From Thalassolituus sp006212115 (GTDB lineage: Bacteria > Pseudomonadota > Gammaproteobacteria > Pseudomonadales > Oceanobacteraceae): a stretch of 64,000 nt of DNA. The notes below the pieces were generated by a model. It ran no database searches. It was not told the origin of the DNA and worked only from the letters and a program-made list of their open reading frames with translations. The position numbers were made by a program, and so were the translations under genes. Within the stretch, counting starts at the first letter, position 1, and each line of letters starts with the position of its first letter. Shown piece after piece: positions 44,052-52,074 of this stretch. Location: NCBI RefSeq assembly GCF_040372045.1, contig NZ_BAABWH010000003.1; one strand, 5' to 3'.

Positions 44052-45698
44052 ATGACCGAAACTGAATTTCAAGCGGCAATATCGGCACTGCTCCCCGATA
44101 CTGTGCCTGTCCTTGTAGTCGACGATGACCCCTCTGTGATAGACGTTACTCGTCTTGTCTTATCCCGCTATCGTTTTGAACAACGACCAGTTGAAGTGTT
44201 GCAGGCTCGCTCGGCCAGAGACGGTCAGCGAATCCTTGCAGAGCGCCCCGATATCGCCGTGGCCTTTCTTGATGTTGTTATGGAAGAAGATAACGCGGGT
44301 TTGAAGCTGGTTGAATTTATTCGTAATGAACTGAGTAACCAAAAAATACGCATTATTCTGCGCACGGGTCAGGCTGGTTTCGCGCCTGAATACCGAGTTG
44401 TTCAGAATTACGACATCAATGATTACCTCGCCAAAAGTGAATCAACCCAGGAGAGGCTCTATGTCTCGCTGACGGCAGCATTGCGAGGTTATCGGGATAT
44501 TCTGGCGTCTGAGTTTTTTGCTTCCCGGGTCGTTGCAGCAGAGCATCAGCGCCGTCTGACTGAACAGGCACTAGAGGAAAAATCCCGGTTTCTTGCTCAT
44601 CTGAGCCACGAAATTCGCAACCCGCTGACAGGTATGGTGGGGATCGTAGAGTTACTTGAAGATGCTGAATCGACGGAGCGGGCGGAGTTGTTGGATAGTC
44701 TCGATTTTACCGTCCAGACGCTGCTGGGCGTGGTCGACGATGTGTTGGATGTCGCTAAGATCGAAGCTGGGAAATTCCGTCTTCAGGAAGCCGCATTTAA
44801 TATCCGCCATTGGTTAAAGCGTACCGCATCTACCTATGCTGCAACCCTTCGCCAGAAGGGGATTCATCTTTCTTACGACATTGCCGAAGATTTACCAGAA
44901 TCCCTGATCGGAGATCAGACGAGACTCCGGCAGGTATTATCTAACTTCCTTAGCAATGCGGCTCGATTCACTCCGGTTGGCGGTCAGGTCACGATAAAGC
45001 TGACGGGCACTCAGGCCGATGATCAGTTGATGTTTTTTCTTGCTGTATCGGATACCGGTGTCGGCATTGCGTCGGATCGGCTGACCTCTGTGTTTAATCC
45101 TTATGAGCAGGAGGACGCACAGACTTCGGAGGTATATGGAGGCACTGGGCTTGGGTTAAGTCTATGTCGTAATCTGGCCGAGCTGATGAAAGGTTCGGTT
45201 GGTGTCACTAGTCGCCAGGGTAAGGGCTCCACCTTTTGGCTGGAAGTGCCTCTGAGAGTTGATAGCCCGGTAGGTAGCGAGAGCGGCAGCCAGAATGGCA
45301 AACGTCCCGGGCAACCACTGACGATATTGGTATGCGAAGATGACGCAACCAATCAACGCACATTGCGCGTGATTCTGGAAAAGAAGGGTGTTGCGGTTAA
45401 AGCCTTTGATCACGGCAGGGCGTTGGTAGACAGTGAAGAATGGCGTCGTGCGGATGCAGTCATTATGGATTGTCATATGCCAGAATTGGACGGTATGGCT
45501 GCAGCGCGGATCTTGCGCGACCAGGGGTGTGAATGTCCGATTCTTGCGCTCACTGCAGGCGTGACGGATTCTGAGCGGCATGAATGTCTGGAGGCCGGTA
45601 TGGATTGTGTTATCAGTAAGCCTGTGGATTATGCGATGCTATACGATCAGGTGCTCGCCCTGGTTCACAAGGGGAGGCACCCGGTTCGTATTGCCTGA
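44052..45698 (+). CDS. Hybrid sensor histidine kinase/response regulator (REC-HisKA-HATPase-REC)
   Basis: About 548 residues, no membrane segment. Domain order: receiver 1 (about 15-140; VVDDDPS, phospho-Asp near 73 in AFLDVVME, Lys in DYLAKSES) of the type seen with DUF3369 proteins; HisKA with HLSHEIRNPLTGM (His near 187); ATPase with NFLSNAARFTP, DTGVGI and GTGLGLS; receiver 2 (about 420-540; VIMDCHMPELDG, KPVDY). It would be a cytoplasmic phosphorelay node taking input through receiver 1. No HPt or output partner is adjacent. ATG 44052 follows AAAGGA. Confidence 0.93.
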   Translation: MTETEFQAAISALLPDTVPVLVVDDDPSVIDVTRLVLSRYRFEQRPVEVLQARSARDGQRILAERPDIAVAFLDVVMEEDNAGLKLVEFIRNELSNQKIRIILRTGQAGFAPEYRVVQNYDINDYLAKSESTQERLYVSLTAALRGYRDILASEFFASRVVAAEHQRRLTEQALEEKSRFLAHLSHEIRNPLTGMVGIVELLEDAESTERAELLDSLDFTVQTLLGVVDDVLDVAKIEAGKFRLQEAAFNIRHWLKRTASTYAATLRQKGIHLSYDIAEDLPESLIGDQTRLRQVLSNFLSNAARFTPVGGQVTIKLTGTQADDQLMFFLAVSDTGVGIASDRLTSVFNPYEQEDAQTSEVYGGTGLGLSLCRNLAELMKGSVGVTSRQGKGSTFWLEVPLRVDSPVGSESGSQNGKRPGQPLTILVCEDDATNQRTLRVILEKKGVAVKAFDHGRALVDSEEWRRADAVIMDCHMPELDGMAAARILRDQGCECPILALTAGVTDSERHECLEAGMDCVISKPVDYAMLYDQVLALVHKGRHPVRIA

Positions 45699-45731
45699 CT
45701 AAATTGTTCAGGGGCTTAAGTTTTACCCATA

Positions 45732-48119
45732 TCAGTCTTTGTCGCTTTCGCCCATTTTTGCGATTTCTTCCAGACGCTTAATGATTTCACCGTTGACAGT
45801 GCCGTCCGGGAATTGACCATTCTCATCCGCAATGCCTGGCTCCCTGCCAAGCAATAAGTGCATGGCCTCGTCGACGTGCTTAACGCAATAGACGTGGAAT
45901 TTGCCGTCCTCAATTGCCTTCAGAACGTTATCGTGGAGTACCAGATTGCGCTGGTTGGCTGCTGGGATGATTACACCTTGCTTGCCGGTTAAACCGCGCG
46001 CTTCACAGAGGCGGAAAAACCCCTCAATTTTCTCATTTACGCCACCGATGGCCTGAGCCTCACCGTACTGGTTTACCGACCCGGTGATGGCAAAGCTCTG
46101 ATCGATTGGTGTATGAATCAGTGCGGAGATCAAACACACCAGCTCGGCCATGGAGGCGCTGTCGCCGTCCACGTATCCGTATGACTGCTCCATAGCGATG
46201 TGAGCAGAAATGGCCAGAGGGAAACGTTGCGCATAGCGGTTGCCAAGGAAACCGGTCAGGATCATTACCCCCTTTGAGTGAATGGCTTGTCCTAGTGCGA
46301 CTTCACGTTCAATGTCGACGACACCTTTGGAGCCCGGGTAAACCGACGTTGTGATCCGTGCGGGAGAACCGAAGCTGGTATCGCCGAGTGACATCACTGT
46401 AAGGCCGTTGATTTTACCAATAGCGGTACCGGATGTTTCCAGAAGAACCGTGCCATCGAGCATTTGCTCGAACAATTTGTCGTATACCCGGCCCGTTCGT
46501 TCCTGCTTCGATTTTAGGGCTCGATCAATATGGGTGGTGGTGATCAACTCATCCTGAGCGAGCTTGCGAATAAAATCGGCTTCCGCGAGCAGGTCGAATT
46601 GATCCCCGATTAATGCGCTGAGTGTGTCCTGTTGTTCCGCGAGTCGTGCGCTGTGGCGGACCATGCGTTCAACTGCGGCCTTGTCGAGGTCGGCGTATTT
46701 CTGTTCGTCGACGCGACTCTTCAGAAGCTGGGCATAGGCATGGACATGCTCATCTGTGAGCTCAATATCACTGTCGAAGTCGACTAGTGTGCGGAACAGA
46801 CGTTTGAAGTCCTCGTCATGCTCTTGCAGTAAGTAATAAATCTGGCGAGAGCCGATCAGTACCAGCTTAAAGTTAAGTGGGATGACATCCGGAACCAGAG
46901 ACGTGGTGTTCAGCAGGCCCACTTCTGAATATGGCGACTCCATTTTCAATTCATTTGATTGCAGTGCGCGTTTCAATGCATCCCAGACGAAGGGCTCGGA
47001 GAGAACCTTCTCCGCATCCAGTATCAGATAGCCGCCGTTTGCCTTGTGCAGTGCACCGGGTGCAATTTTCTGATAGTTGGTAACCAGAGCACCTTGTTCA
47101 CTGACGTACTCGATTCGACCAACCAGATTGGCGTAGGACGGGTGGGGTTCGTAAATCACAGGTGCGCCGCTATCAGGCGCATGATGCGTGGCAATGTTTG
47201 GTAGCAGTGAATCTTCCAGGCTACTGCGTTTGGCGTACTCTTCCCGCAGGTCCATCAAGCGTTCTTCGACCAGTTCTTCCAGTACCAATGACGGAAGGTG
47301 CTCTTCCATCTCGGTAATGTAGTCCATGACGGGCTCGTGATGGGAGAAGGCAGTGCGAATAGGAGATAGAAGAGGGGTGATCGCTTCTCGAATGGTCTCT
47401 TGATTCAGGCGGCGCAATTCGTTGCTGCTTTCACGTTTCCATTGCGGCAGTTCGGCGAGTTGTTCGCTGAGCATGTGCTCTAATTCGCCGATGTCATTAT
47501 GAAAGGTTTCGCGCTCATCTTCGGAAAGTTGTGCAAACTCAGTCTCGTCGAGCGCCTTGCCATCGCGCATCGGGGTAAAGCTGATTGCATTTGAATCGCG
47601 ATAAACCGCAACGCCTCTTTTGTGTGCTTCGCGTTCGACTGTCTCAATTGCACGGTCATATCGGCGATTAAAGGTGTAATCGATGGCCGATTTTTTCTGC
47701 TGGTAAGTCGGGTGTTCGAGGACCGCGGGGAAGCTTGCGATCAGCTGGTCGATCAATTCGGTCATCAGGCCCTTGAAATCACTGGCCTCTTGCGGGAGTA
47801 ATGCCAGAACCTTTGGCTCGCGCGGATTGTTGAAGTTGTTGACGTAACACCAGATGTCCGGCGTTGCCTGGCGCTTGGCTTCACTTTTCAGGTAATCACG
47901 CACATAGGAAGAGCGACCCGTTCCAGTATCTCCCATGACAAATATGTTGTAGCCGGGCCGCTCCATTGCGACACCGAACTGAATTGCGTTGACTGCGCGT
48001 TCCTGGCCAAGGACGCCGTGAAAAGGCTCGAGGTCGGCGGTGGTATTGAAGTTCAGTGAATCTGGGTGAATAGTTTGCGTAGCAAGAGAGTGGGGTAACG
48101 CTTGTGGCTGTTGGCTCAT
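45732..48119 (-). CDS. Lon-family (S16) ATP-dependent protease, YcbZ/LonH-like
   Basis: The 795-residue protein has an N-terminal AAA+ module with MGDTGTGRSSYV (Walker A-like), a long helical insert, and a C-terminal Lon protease domain. The Ser-Lys dyad is Ser654 (DGDSASMAE) and Lys697 (GGVNEKIEG), spaced 43 residues as in classic Lon. The absence of the classic Lon N-domain and the shape of the ATPase place it with YcbZ. It may degrade or remodel selected proteins; substrates are unknown. Convergent with the hybrid kinase gene. Confidence 0.9.
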   Translation of the reverse strand: MSQQPQALPHSLATQTIHPDSLNFNTTADLEPFHGVLGQERAVNAIQFGVAMERPGYNIFVMGDTGTGRSSYVRDYLKSEAKRQATPDIWCYVNNFNNPREPKVLALLPQEASDFKGLMTELIDQLIASFPAVLEHPTYQQKKSAIDYTFNRRYDRAIETVEREAHKRGVAVYRDSNAISFTPMRDGKALDETEFAQLSEDERETFHNDIGELEHMLSEQLAELPQWKRESSNELRRLNQETIREAITPLLSPIRTAFSHHEPVMDYITEMEEHLPSLVLEELVEERLMDLREEYAKRSSLEDSLLPNIATHHAPDSGAPVIYEPHPSYANLVGRIEYVSEQGALVTNYQKIAPGALHKANGGYLILDAEKVLSEPFVWDALKRALQSNELKMESPYSEVGLLNTTSLVPDVIPLNFKLVLIGSRQIYYLLQEHDEDFKRLFRTLVDFDSDIELTDEHVHAYAQLLKSRVDEQKYADLDKAAVERMVRHSARLAEQQDTLSALIGDQFDLLAEADFIRKLAQDELITTTHIDRALKSKQERTGRVYDKLFEQMLDGTVLLETSGTAIGKINGLTVMSLGDTSFGSPARITTSVYPGSKGVVDIEREVALGQAIHSKGVMILTGFLGNRYAQRFPLAISAHIAMEQSYGYVDGDSASMAELVCLISALIHTPIDQSFAITGSVNQYGEAQAIGGVNEKIEGFFRLCEARGLTGKQGVIIPAANQRNLVLHDNVLKAIEDGKFHVYCVKHVDEAMHLLLGREPGIADENGQFPDGTVNGEIIKRLEEIAKMGESDKD

Positions 48120-48328
48120 TGTCTGCTTATTGTCGCTTCTGAAAATAACAGTTAACAGCGAGTCGACGGATAAGACAAGCCCGGGTGAGTCTTGCGTGCT
48201 TTGTCAGGCGCGTATTGCTTTTGCTGCGAGGACGGGGATAATTCGCCACGCAGCTATTGGTTTTCGTCTTCGAAGCAGTCTGCTAGAGCTTGTCTGGGCC
48301 TTTTTAGGGTTCAGGGGTAACATGATTG

Positions 48329-48344
48329 TCTGCTATTTAGCAGA
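48329..48344. repeat. Palindrome before the YbfE-like gene
   Basis: TCTGCT-ATTT-AGCAGA lies 17 bp before the start codon, where it could block transcription or translation. It has CTG-N8-CAG, two bases short of the E. coli LexA spacing. Confidence 0.4.
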
Positions 48345-48361
48345 GTGGTTTAGGTGTGTGC

Positions 48362-48631
48362 ATGTCGGTCCAGCCGGAAGACAGAACAACAATCGATATG
48401 TTCAGTACGACCCGACCGGGTCGTCCCCGTAGTAATCCGTACGATCGAACCCAGCAGTCGCGATTGAATAAACGCAGTCAGCGGTTGCGTGATAAGCACG
48501 CAGGCCTGCATCGTCTCGAGGTGAAGTTGCCGGCGGATGTCGTGGCCGCTCTGGATGAAGCCGGAGAAGAGCTCGGAATGTCACGGGCAGAGGTCATTAC
48601 CAAAGCACTGGAGCAATGGTTGCATCTCTGA
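48362..48631 (+). CDS. YbfE-like small DNA-binding-type protein (LexA-regulated family)
   Basis: The 89-residue basic protein aligns by eye with E. coli YbfE: DRTTIDMF, RPGRPRSNPYDR, RLNKRSQRLRDKHAGLHRLEVKLPADVV, given here only in pieces, and a ribbon-helix-helix-like end MSRAEVITKALEQW. The function is unknown; E. coli ybfE is in the LexA regulon. ATG 48362 is preferred to the GTG 6 bp before it. A palindrome lies just upstream, but no standard LexA box. Confidence 0.75.
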   Translation: MSVQPEDRTTIDMFSTTRPGRPRSNPYDRTQQSRLNKRSQRLRDKHAGLHRLEVKLPADVVAALDEAGEELGMSRAEVITKALEQWLHL

Positions 48632-48664
48632 TGCGTTGATTTGTCCAACTGGCCATCTAAGGCC

Positions 48665-48691
48665 TTGATTCTTAACTGGCTTTTGGATAAT
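48665..48691 (+). promoter_or_regulatory. Candidate promoter of the SRP RNA gene
   Basis: TTGATT, 15 bp, GATAAT. It would start transcription near 48700, leaving a leader of about 24 nt before the mature RNA, as in E. coli 4.5S RNA. The leader has a small hairpin CCTGC-TGATC-GCAGG (48701-48715). The spacer is short. Confidence 0.4.
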
Positions 48692-48723
48692 GTACGTCTC
48701 CCTGCTGATCGCAGGTCGTTATG

Positions 48724-48834
48724 GTGGCCCCTGCCGGTCCCCTCGCAACGATACACCGCGAACCCCGCCAGGTCCGGAAGGAAGCAACGGTAGTGGTCGA
48801 CTCGTGTGCCGGGGTGTGGCTGGTAGAGGTCATC
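48724..48834 (+). ncRNA. ffs: Signal recognition particle RNA (4.5S RNA)
   Basis: The conserved apical loop of bacterial SRP RNA is present: CCAGGTCCGGAAGGAAGCA (48769-48787), with the GGAA tetraloop and the symmetric internal loop, followed by GTGTGCCGGGGTGTGGCTGG. The 5' segment GGTGGCCCCTGCC pairs with GGTAGAGGTCATC at the 3' end, with several G-U pairs, closing one long hairpin. The RNA binds Ffh and targets nascent membrane proteins. Placement before dnaX is usual in gammaproteobacteria such as Pseudomonas. Ends are estimated from pairing and may be off by several bases. Confidence 0.95.
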
Positions 48835-48957
48835 TCCAATATCCCCTCTATGTCCCATGTTTTCTCTCTTCGCAGTACTCCCAGATAGTCACTGACTTTC
48901 CCTGTGTATATGGTTATCATGCGCACATACTAAGTTTGGCCGGCCGATTAGAATTTA

Positions 48958-51096
48958 ATGAGTTATCAGGTACTTGCGCGGAAGTGGCGACCACGTTTCT
49001 TTGATGAAATGGTCGGCCAGGAACACGTCTTACGGGCGCTGATCAACGCACTTAACGAAGGGCGTCTCCATCACGCCTACCTGTTTACCGGTACTCGTGG
49101 TGTAGGTAAGACAACCATTGCCCGTATTCTGGCCAAATGCCTGAACTGCGAAGAGGGTGTCAGTGCGAGACCCTGTGGTACCTGTACCTCCTGCCGTGAA
49201 ATTGCGGAGGGGCGCTTCGTCGACCTTATTGAGGTGGATGCGGCTTCAAGAACCCGTGTAGAAGACACGCGAGAGTTGCTTGATAATGTTCAGTACGCGC
49301 CGACTCGCGGTCGCTTCAAGGTTTACCTGATTGACGAGGTGCACATGCTGTCAACGCACAGCTTCAACGCACTTCTGAAAACACTCGAAGAACCCCCAGA
49401 ACATGTTAAGTTTTTGCTGGCGACAACAGACCCGCAGAAGCTTCCTGTCACCATTCTTTCCCGATGCCTGCAGTTCAGCCTGAAGAACATGACCCCTGAG
49501 CGTATTGTGGGGTATCTCGGCAAAGTTCTGGACGCCGAATCCGTTCCTTATGATGAACCCGCACTTTGGTCTCTTGGGCGCGCGGCGCAGGGCAGCATGC
49601 GTGATGCCCTGTCTCTGACTGATCAGGCGATCGCATTTGGTGAGGGCGAGGTTCATGACGCTCAGGTCAATGCCATGCTTGGCAGCATGGACCGCGGACG
49701 TCTGTTCCGCCTGGCAGAAGTGATGGCCAAAGCTGATGCGGCGGAAATACTCGCTGAAACGGCATCCATGGCTGAGCATTCACCGGATTACGACGAGATT
49801 TTGCAGGGGTTGTTGCACATCTGGCACCGGGCGTCGTTGGCGCAAGTTGTCCCGGATGCGATCGACAATGCAGAGGGCGACCGGGAAGCAATACTGCAGA
49901 TATCCATGGCGATGCCTGCCGAAGATCTGCAGCTCTGCTACCAGATCGCATTGCAAGGTCGACAGGATCTGGCAATTGCTCCCGATCCCCGTCAAGGCTT
50001 TGAGATGATTTTGCTGCGTATGCTGGCGTTCCGGCCTGCACCGGAATCTGTGCCAGAACTGGATCTTGTTTCGGCGCTCGAAAAAAAAAAGGCAATAGCG
50101 CCTGACGAACGGCGTGCCGTCCAACCAGTCCAATCTGCAAGTGAAGCATCTGGTGCTAACCCAGAGTTCGGTGAGCCATCTGAAACACATGACGTCGCGC
50201 GGCCGTCGGTCGAAGAGTCCTCACAGCCTGAAGCAGACAGCCTTGAATCGGATAGCCCTGAGTCGGACAGTCTTGATGCCAGCGCAAACAAAGCGGAGCC
50301 TCAGAAGACCGAACGTGAATCCGCCCGGCCAGACATAGCCCAGTCAGAGAGTGCTCAAACCGAAGTGGCTGAGTGTGAGGTAACTGGATCTGAAGTGACA
50401 GGGCCTGAGCTAACAGCGCCTGAGGTGCCAGCCCCTGAGATAACTGGGTCTGGGGTAGCTGGCCCTGAGGCCGAGAACAGCACACAGCAACCGCCTGTAT
50501 CAGATCAGTCTGCAAGTAAACCTCTGACTTCATTAATGGATGGCTCTGCCGGTGATAGCTCTGTCGGTGGTGGCTTTGCCAATGTGGCAGCGAACGTAGC
50601 AGCGGAAGACGCCGACTCTACGATAGGGAGCACAGTAGAGACCACAGCAGAGACGCCACCTGAAAGTGCATCAGAGTCCCTGGATGCATCAGCATTGCCT
50701 GAGATTGCTGCACACACATGGCATCTTTGGGTCGATCATCTGACCCTGGCGGGTCTGCCGATGGCGATAGCCAGGAACAGTGCGCTGGTGTCGGTCTCTG
50801 GTTCTGCTGGTAGTCTGATTCTTGAATTCGATGTCGATCCCGCGCAAGGTGCACTGTACAACGATACCCAGCGTCAGCGGATTGCGGCCGCATTGGCGGA
50901 GCATCTACCCGGGGTATCCTTAACGATGTCATTGACTCCTCCAAGAGGGGAAACGCCGGAGCAAAGACGTCAGCGGTTGCTGGCGGATGCTTTGTATTCT
51001 GCGCGTCAGGCAATCGACAGTGATCCAGTCGTAAATCAGATTGTTGCTGAGTTAGGCGGGCAGGTTATCGACGAGACCGTCCGACCTAACTCGTAG
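48958..51096 (+). CDS. dnaX: DNA polymerase III tau/gamma subunit
   Basis: The 712-residue clamp-loader ATPase has GTRGVGKTTIA (about residue 45), zinc cysteines CLNC, CGTC and TSC (about 61-80), DEVHMLS, SRC and the three-domain core up to about residue 370. A long disordered Glu/Ser/Pro-rich linker (about 376-575) follows, then the tau C-terminal region (about 580-712) for contacts with polymerase alpha and helicase. The linker begins in an A10 run with an in-phase A-AAA-AAG slippery site, so a shorter gamma form is likely. It also holds six 15-bp degenerate repeats. The ATG at 48958 lacks a strong Shine-Dalgarno. Confidence 0.96.
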   Translation: MSYQVLARKWRPRFFDEMVGQEHVLRALINALNEGRLHHAYLFTGTRGVGKTTIARILAKCLNCEEGVSARPCGTCTSCREIAEGRFVDLIEVDAASRTRVEDTRELLDNVQYAPTRGRFKVYLIDEVHMLSTHSFNALLKTLEEPPEHVKFLLATTDPQKLPVTILSRCLQFSLKNMTPERIVGYLGKVLDAESVPYDEPALWSLGRAAQGSMRDALSLTDQAIAFGEGEVHDAQVNAMLGSMDRGRLFRLAEVMAKADAAEILAETASMAEHSPDYDEILQGLLHIWHRASLAQVVPDAIDNAEGDREAILQISMAMPAEDLQLCYQIALQGRQDLAIAPDPRQGFEMILLRMLAFRPAPESVPELDLVSALEKKKAIAPDERRAVQPVQSASEASGANPEFGEPSETHDVARPSVEESSQPEADSLESDSPESDSLDASANKAEPQKTERESARPDIAQSESAQTEVAECEVTGSEVTGPELTAPEVPAPEITGSGVAGPEAENSTQQPPVSDQSASKPLTSLMDGSAGDSSVGGGFANVAANVAAEDADSTIGSTVETTAETPPESASESLDASALPEIAAHTWHLWVDHLTLAGLPMAIARNSALVSVSGSAGSLILEFDVDPAQGALYNDTQRQRIAAALAEHLPGVSLTMSLTPPRGETPEQRRQRLLADALYSARQAIDSDPVVNQIVAELGGQVIDETVRPNS
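50085..50105 (+). promoter_or_regulatory. Probable programmed frameshift/slippage site in dnaX
   Basis: The run of ten A (50081-50090) plus G gives A-AAA-AAG (50085-50091) in the reading phase used by E. coli dnaX. A -1 shift would add Gly-Asn-Ser-Ala and stop at TGA 50103-50105, giving about 382 residues. A +1 shift, or RNA with one A lost, meets TAG at 50096-50098. Both products would end right after the ATPase core. No strong upstream Shine-Dalgarno stimulator is seen; only weak hairpins follow. Confidence 0.65.
50377..50466 (+). repeat. Six degenerate 15-bp tandem repeats in the dnaX linker
   Basis: Units starting GAGGTAACTGGATCT and GAAGTGACAGGGCCT repeat six times in frame, coding for Glu-(Val/Leu/Ile)-(Thr/Pro)-(Gly/Ala)-(Ser/Pro) pentapeptides at about residues 474-503. 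The linker is disordered, so unit number may vary between strains. Confidence 0.7.
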
Positions 51097-51117
51097 AGCG
51101 GTGAGACAAAAATTAAA

Positions 51118-51162
51118 ACGTCAAATAGAAAGGCGTTAAACAGAAAGACGTTAAACACAAGG
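51118..51162 (+). repeat. Three imperfect 15-bp tandem repeats between dnaX and ybaB
   Basis: ACGTCAAATAGAAAG, GCGTTAAACAGAAAG and ACGTTAAACACAAGG follow each other 46 bp before the ybaB start. They could be a regulatory binding array or replication slippage; no gene is present in the gap. Confidence 0.65.
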
Positions 51163-51207
51163 GCTGGCGGGATTAACGCCGACAGCGCCGACTGAAGAGA
51201 GGTACGT

Positions 51208-51534
51208 ATGATTAAAGGTGGAATGGGCAATCTGATGAAGCAGGCCCAGAAGATGCAGGAACAGATGGCCAAAGCTCAGGAAGAATTGGCGTCTGCAGAA
51301 GTAACCGGCGAAGCGGGTGCGGGTCTGGTGAAAGTCGTGATGACAGGGCGCCACGATGTGAAACGTGTAGACCTTGATGACTCCATCATGGAAGAAGACA
51401 AGGAGCTGCTCGAAGATTTGCTCGCTGCTGCTGTAAATGATGCCGTGCGAAAAATTGAACAGAACAACCAAGAGCATATGTCTAAGCTGACATCTGGCAT
51501 GGGCTTGCCTGCGGGTATGAAGCTGCCGTTCTGA
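51208..51534 (+). CDS. ybaB: YbaB/EbfC nucleoid-associated protein
   Basis: A 108-residue protein with the family N-terminus MIKGGMGNLMKQAQKMQEQM and the conserved GAGLVKVVMTGRHDVKRVDLD block. It binds DNA as a dimer and coats the nucleoid. GAGAGG precedes the ATG. The dnaX-ybaB-recR order is strongly conserved in bacteria. Confidence 0.96.
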   Translation: MIKGGMGNLMKQAQKMQEQMAKAQEELASAEVTGEAGAGLVKVVMTGRHDVKRVDLDDSIMEEDKELLEDLLAAAVNDAVRKIEQNNQEHMSKLTSGMGLPAGMKLPF

Positions 51535-51538
51535 TTGA

Positions 51539-52072
51539 ATGAAAACTTCTTCTGACTACACGCAGTTGTGTCGTTTGCTGGGTGAGCTGCCGGGCGTTGG
51601 CAGCAATGCGGCCGAGAGAATGGCTGAATGGTTAATACATCATGGCCCGCGGACTGAGTTGGAAGTGGTTTTGAATGGTATTAACGAGGCCGGAGTGTGT
51701 CCGGGCTGCAATCGGTTAATGTCGCGCTCCGGGTGCTCCGGCTGTGGTCAGGCCGATCAAGCCTCTTCCGTCTTGCTGGTCTGTGCGACTGAGAAAGATC
51801 TGCGCGCTATTAACGATGTGCTTGAGTTTACTGGGCCGGTGTTTGTGCTGCATGGTGAGTTATCGCCATCGCGTAATATTGGCCCCGCTCAGTTACAGCT
51901 CGATAAGCTGGCTGCCCGAATAAACGAAATTGATCCCCTATGTGTGGCGATCGCCGTTTCTGCCAGTGTAGAAGGCCGGGCAACAGCAGAATTCATATTC
52001 AGAAAAACAGGGCGCTCAGGTCAGTCTGGGTCTGTCCAGGAAGTCATTGAGTGGCTGAGAAGTAGAGATTGA
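51539..52072 (+). CDS. recR: RecR-like recombination mediator, short and divergent
   Basis: The 177-residue protein has the RecR helix-hairpin-helix (LPGVGSNAAERMA, about 16-28), the zinc cysteines (CPGC and CSGC, about 54-70) and a Toprim-like region (LLVCATEKDL to HGELSPSRNIGP). Compared with the usual length of about 198, the C-terminal tail containing VPVGGELE and the final TL..AL.GR is missing and is replaced by VQEVIEWLRSRD. The Toprim acidic motif normally written SPLDGIGP reads SPSRNIGP. RecR with RecF/RecO loads RecA on gaps. The missing parts may reduce function or reflect a lineage variant. It starts 4 bp after ybaB. Confidence 0.85.
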   Translation: MKTSSDYTQLCRLLGELPGVGSNAAERMAEWLIHHGPRTELEVVLNGINEAGVCPGCNRLMSRSGCSGCGQADQASSVLLVCATEKDLRAINDVLEFTGPVFVLHGELSPSRNIGPAQLQLDKLAARINEIDPLCVAIAVSASVEGRATAEFIFRKTGRSGQSGSVQEVIEWLRSRD

Positions 52073-52074
52073 AC

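Noticed and set aside
48329..48344. LexA box before the YbfE-like gene
   Set aside because: The half-sites are CTG-N8-CAG, two bases short of the E. coli form; kept only as a palindrome.
48130..48432. 100-residue frame overlapping the YbfE-like gene start
   Set aside because: Composition is not protein-like and it conflicts with the conserved YbfE frame.
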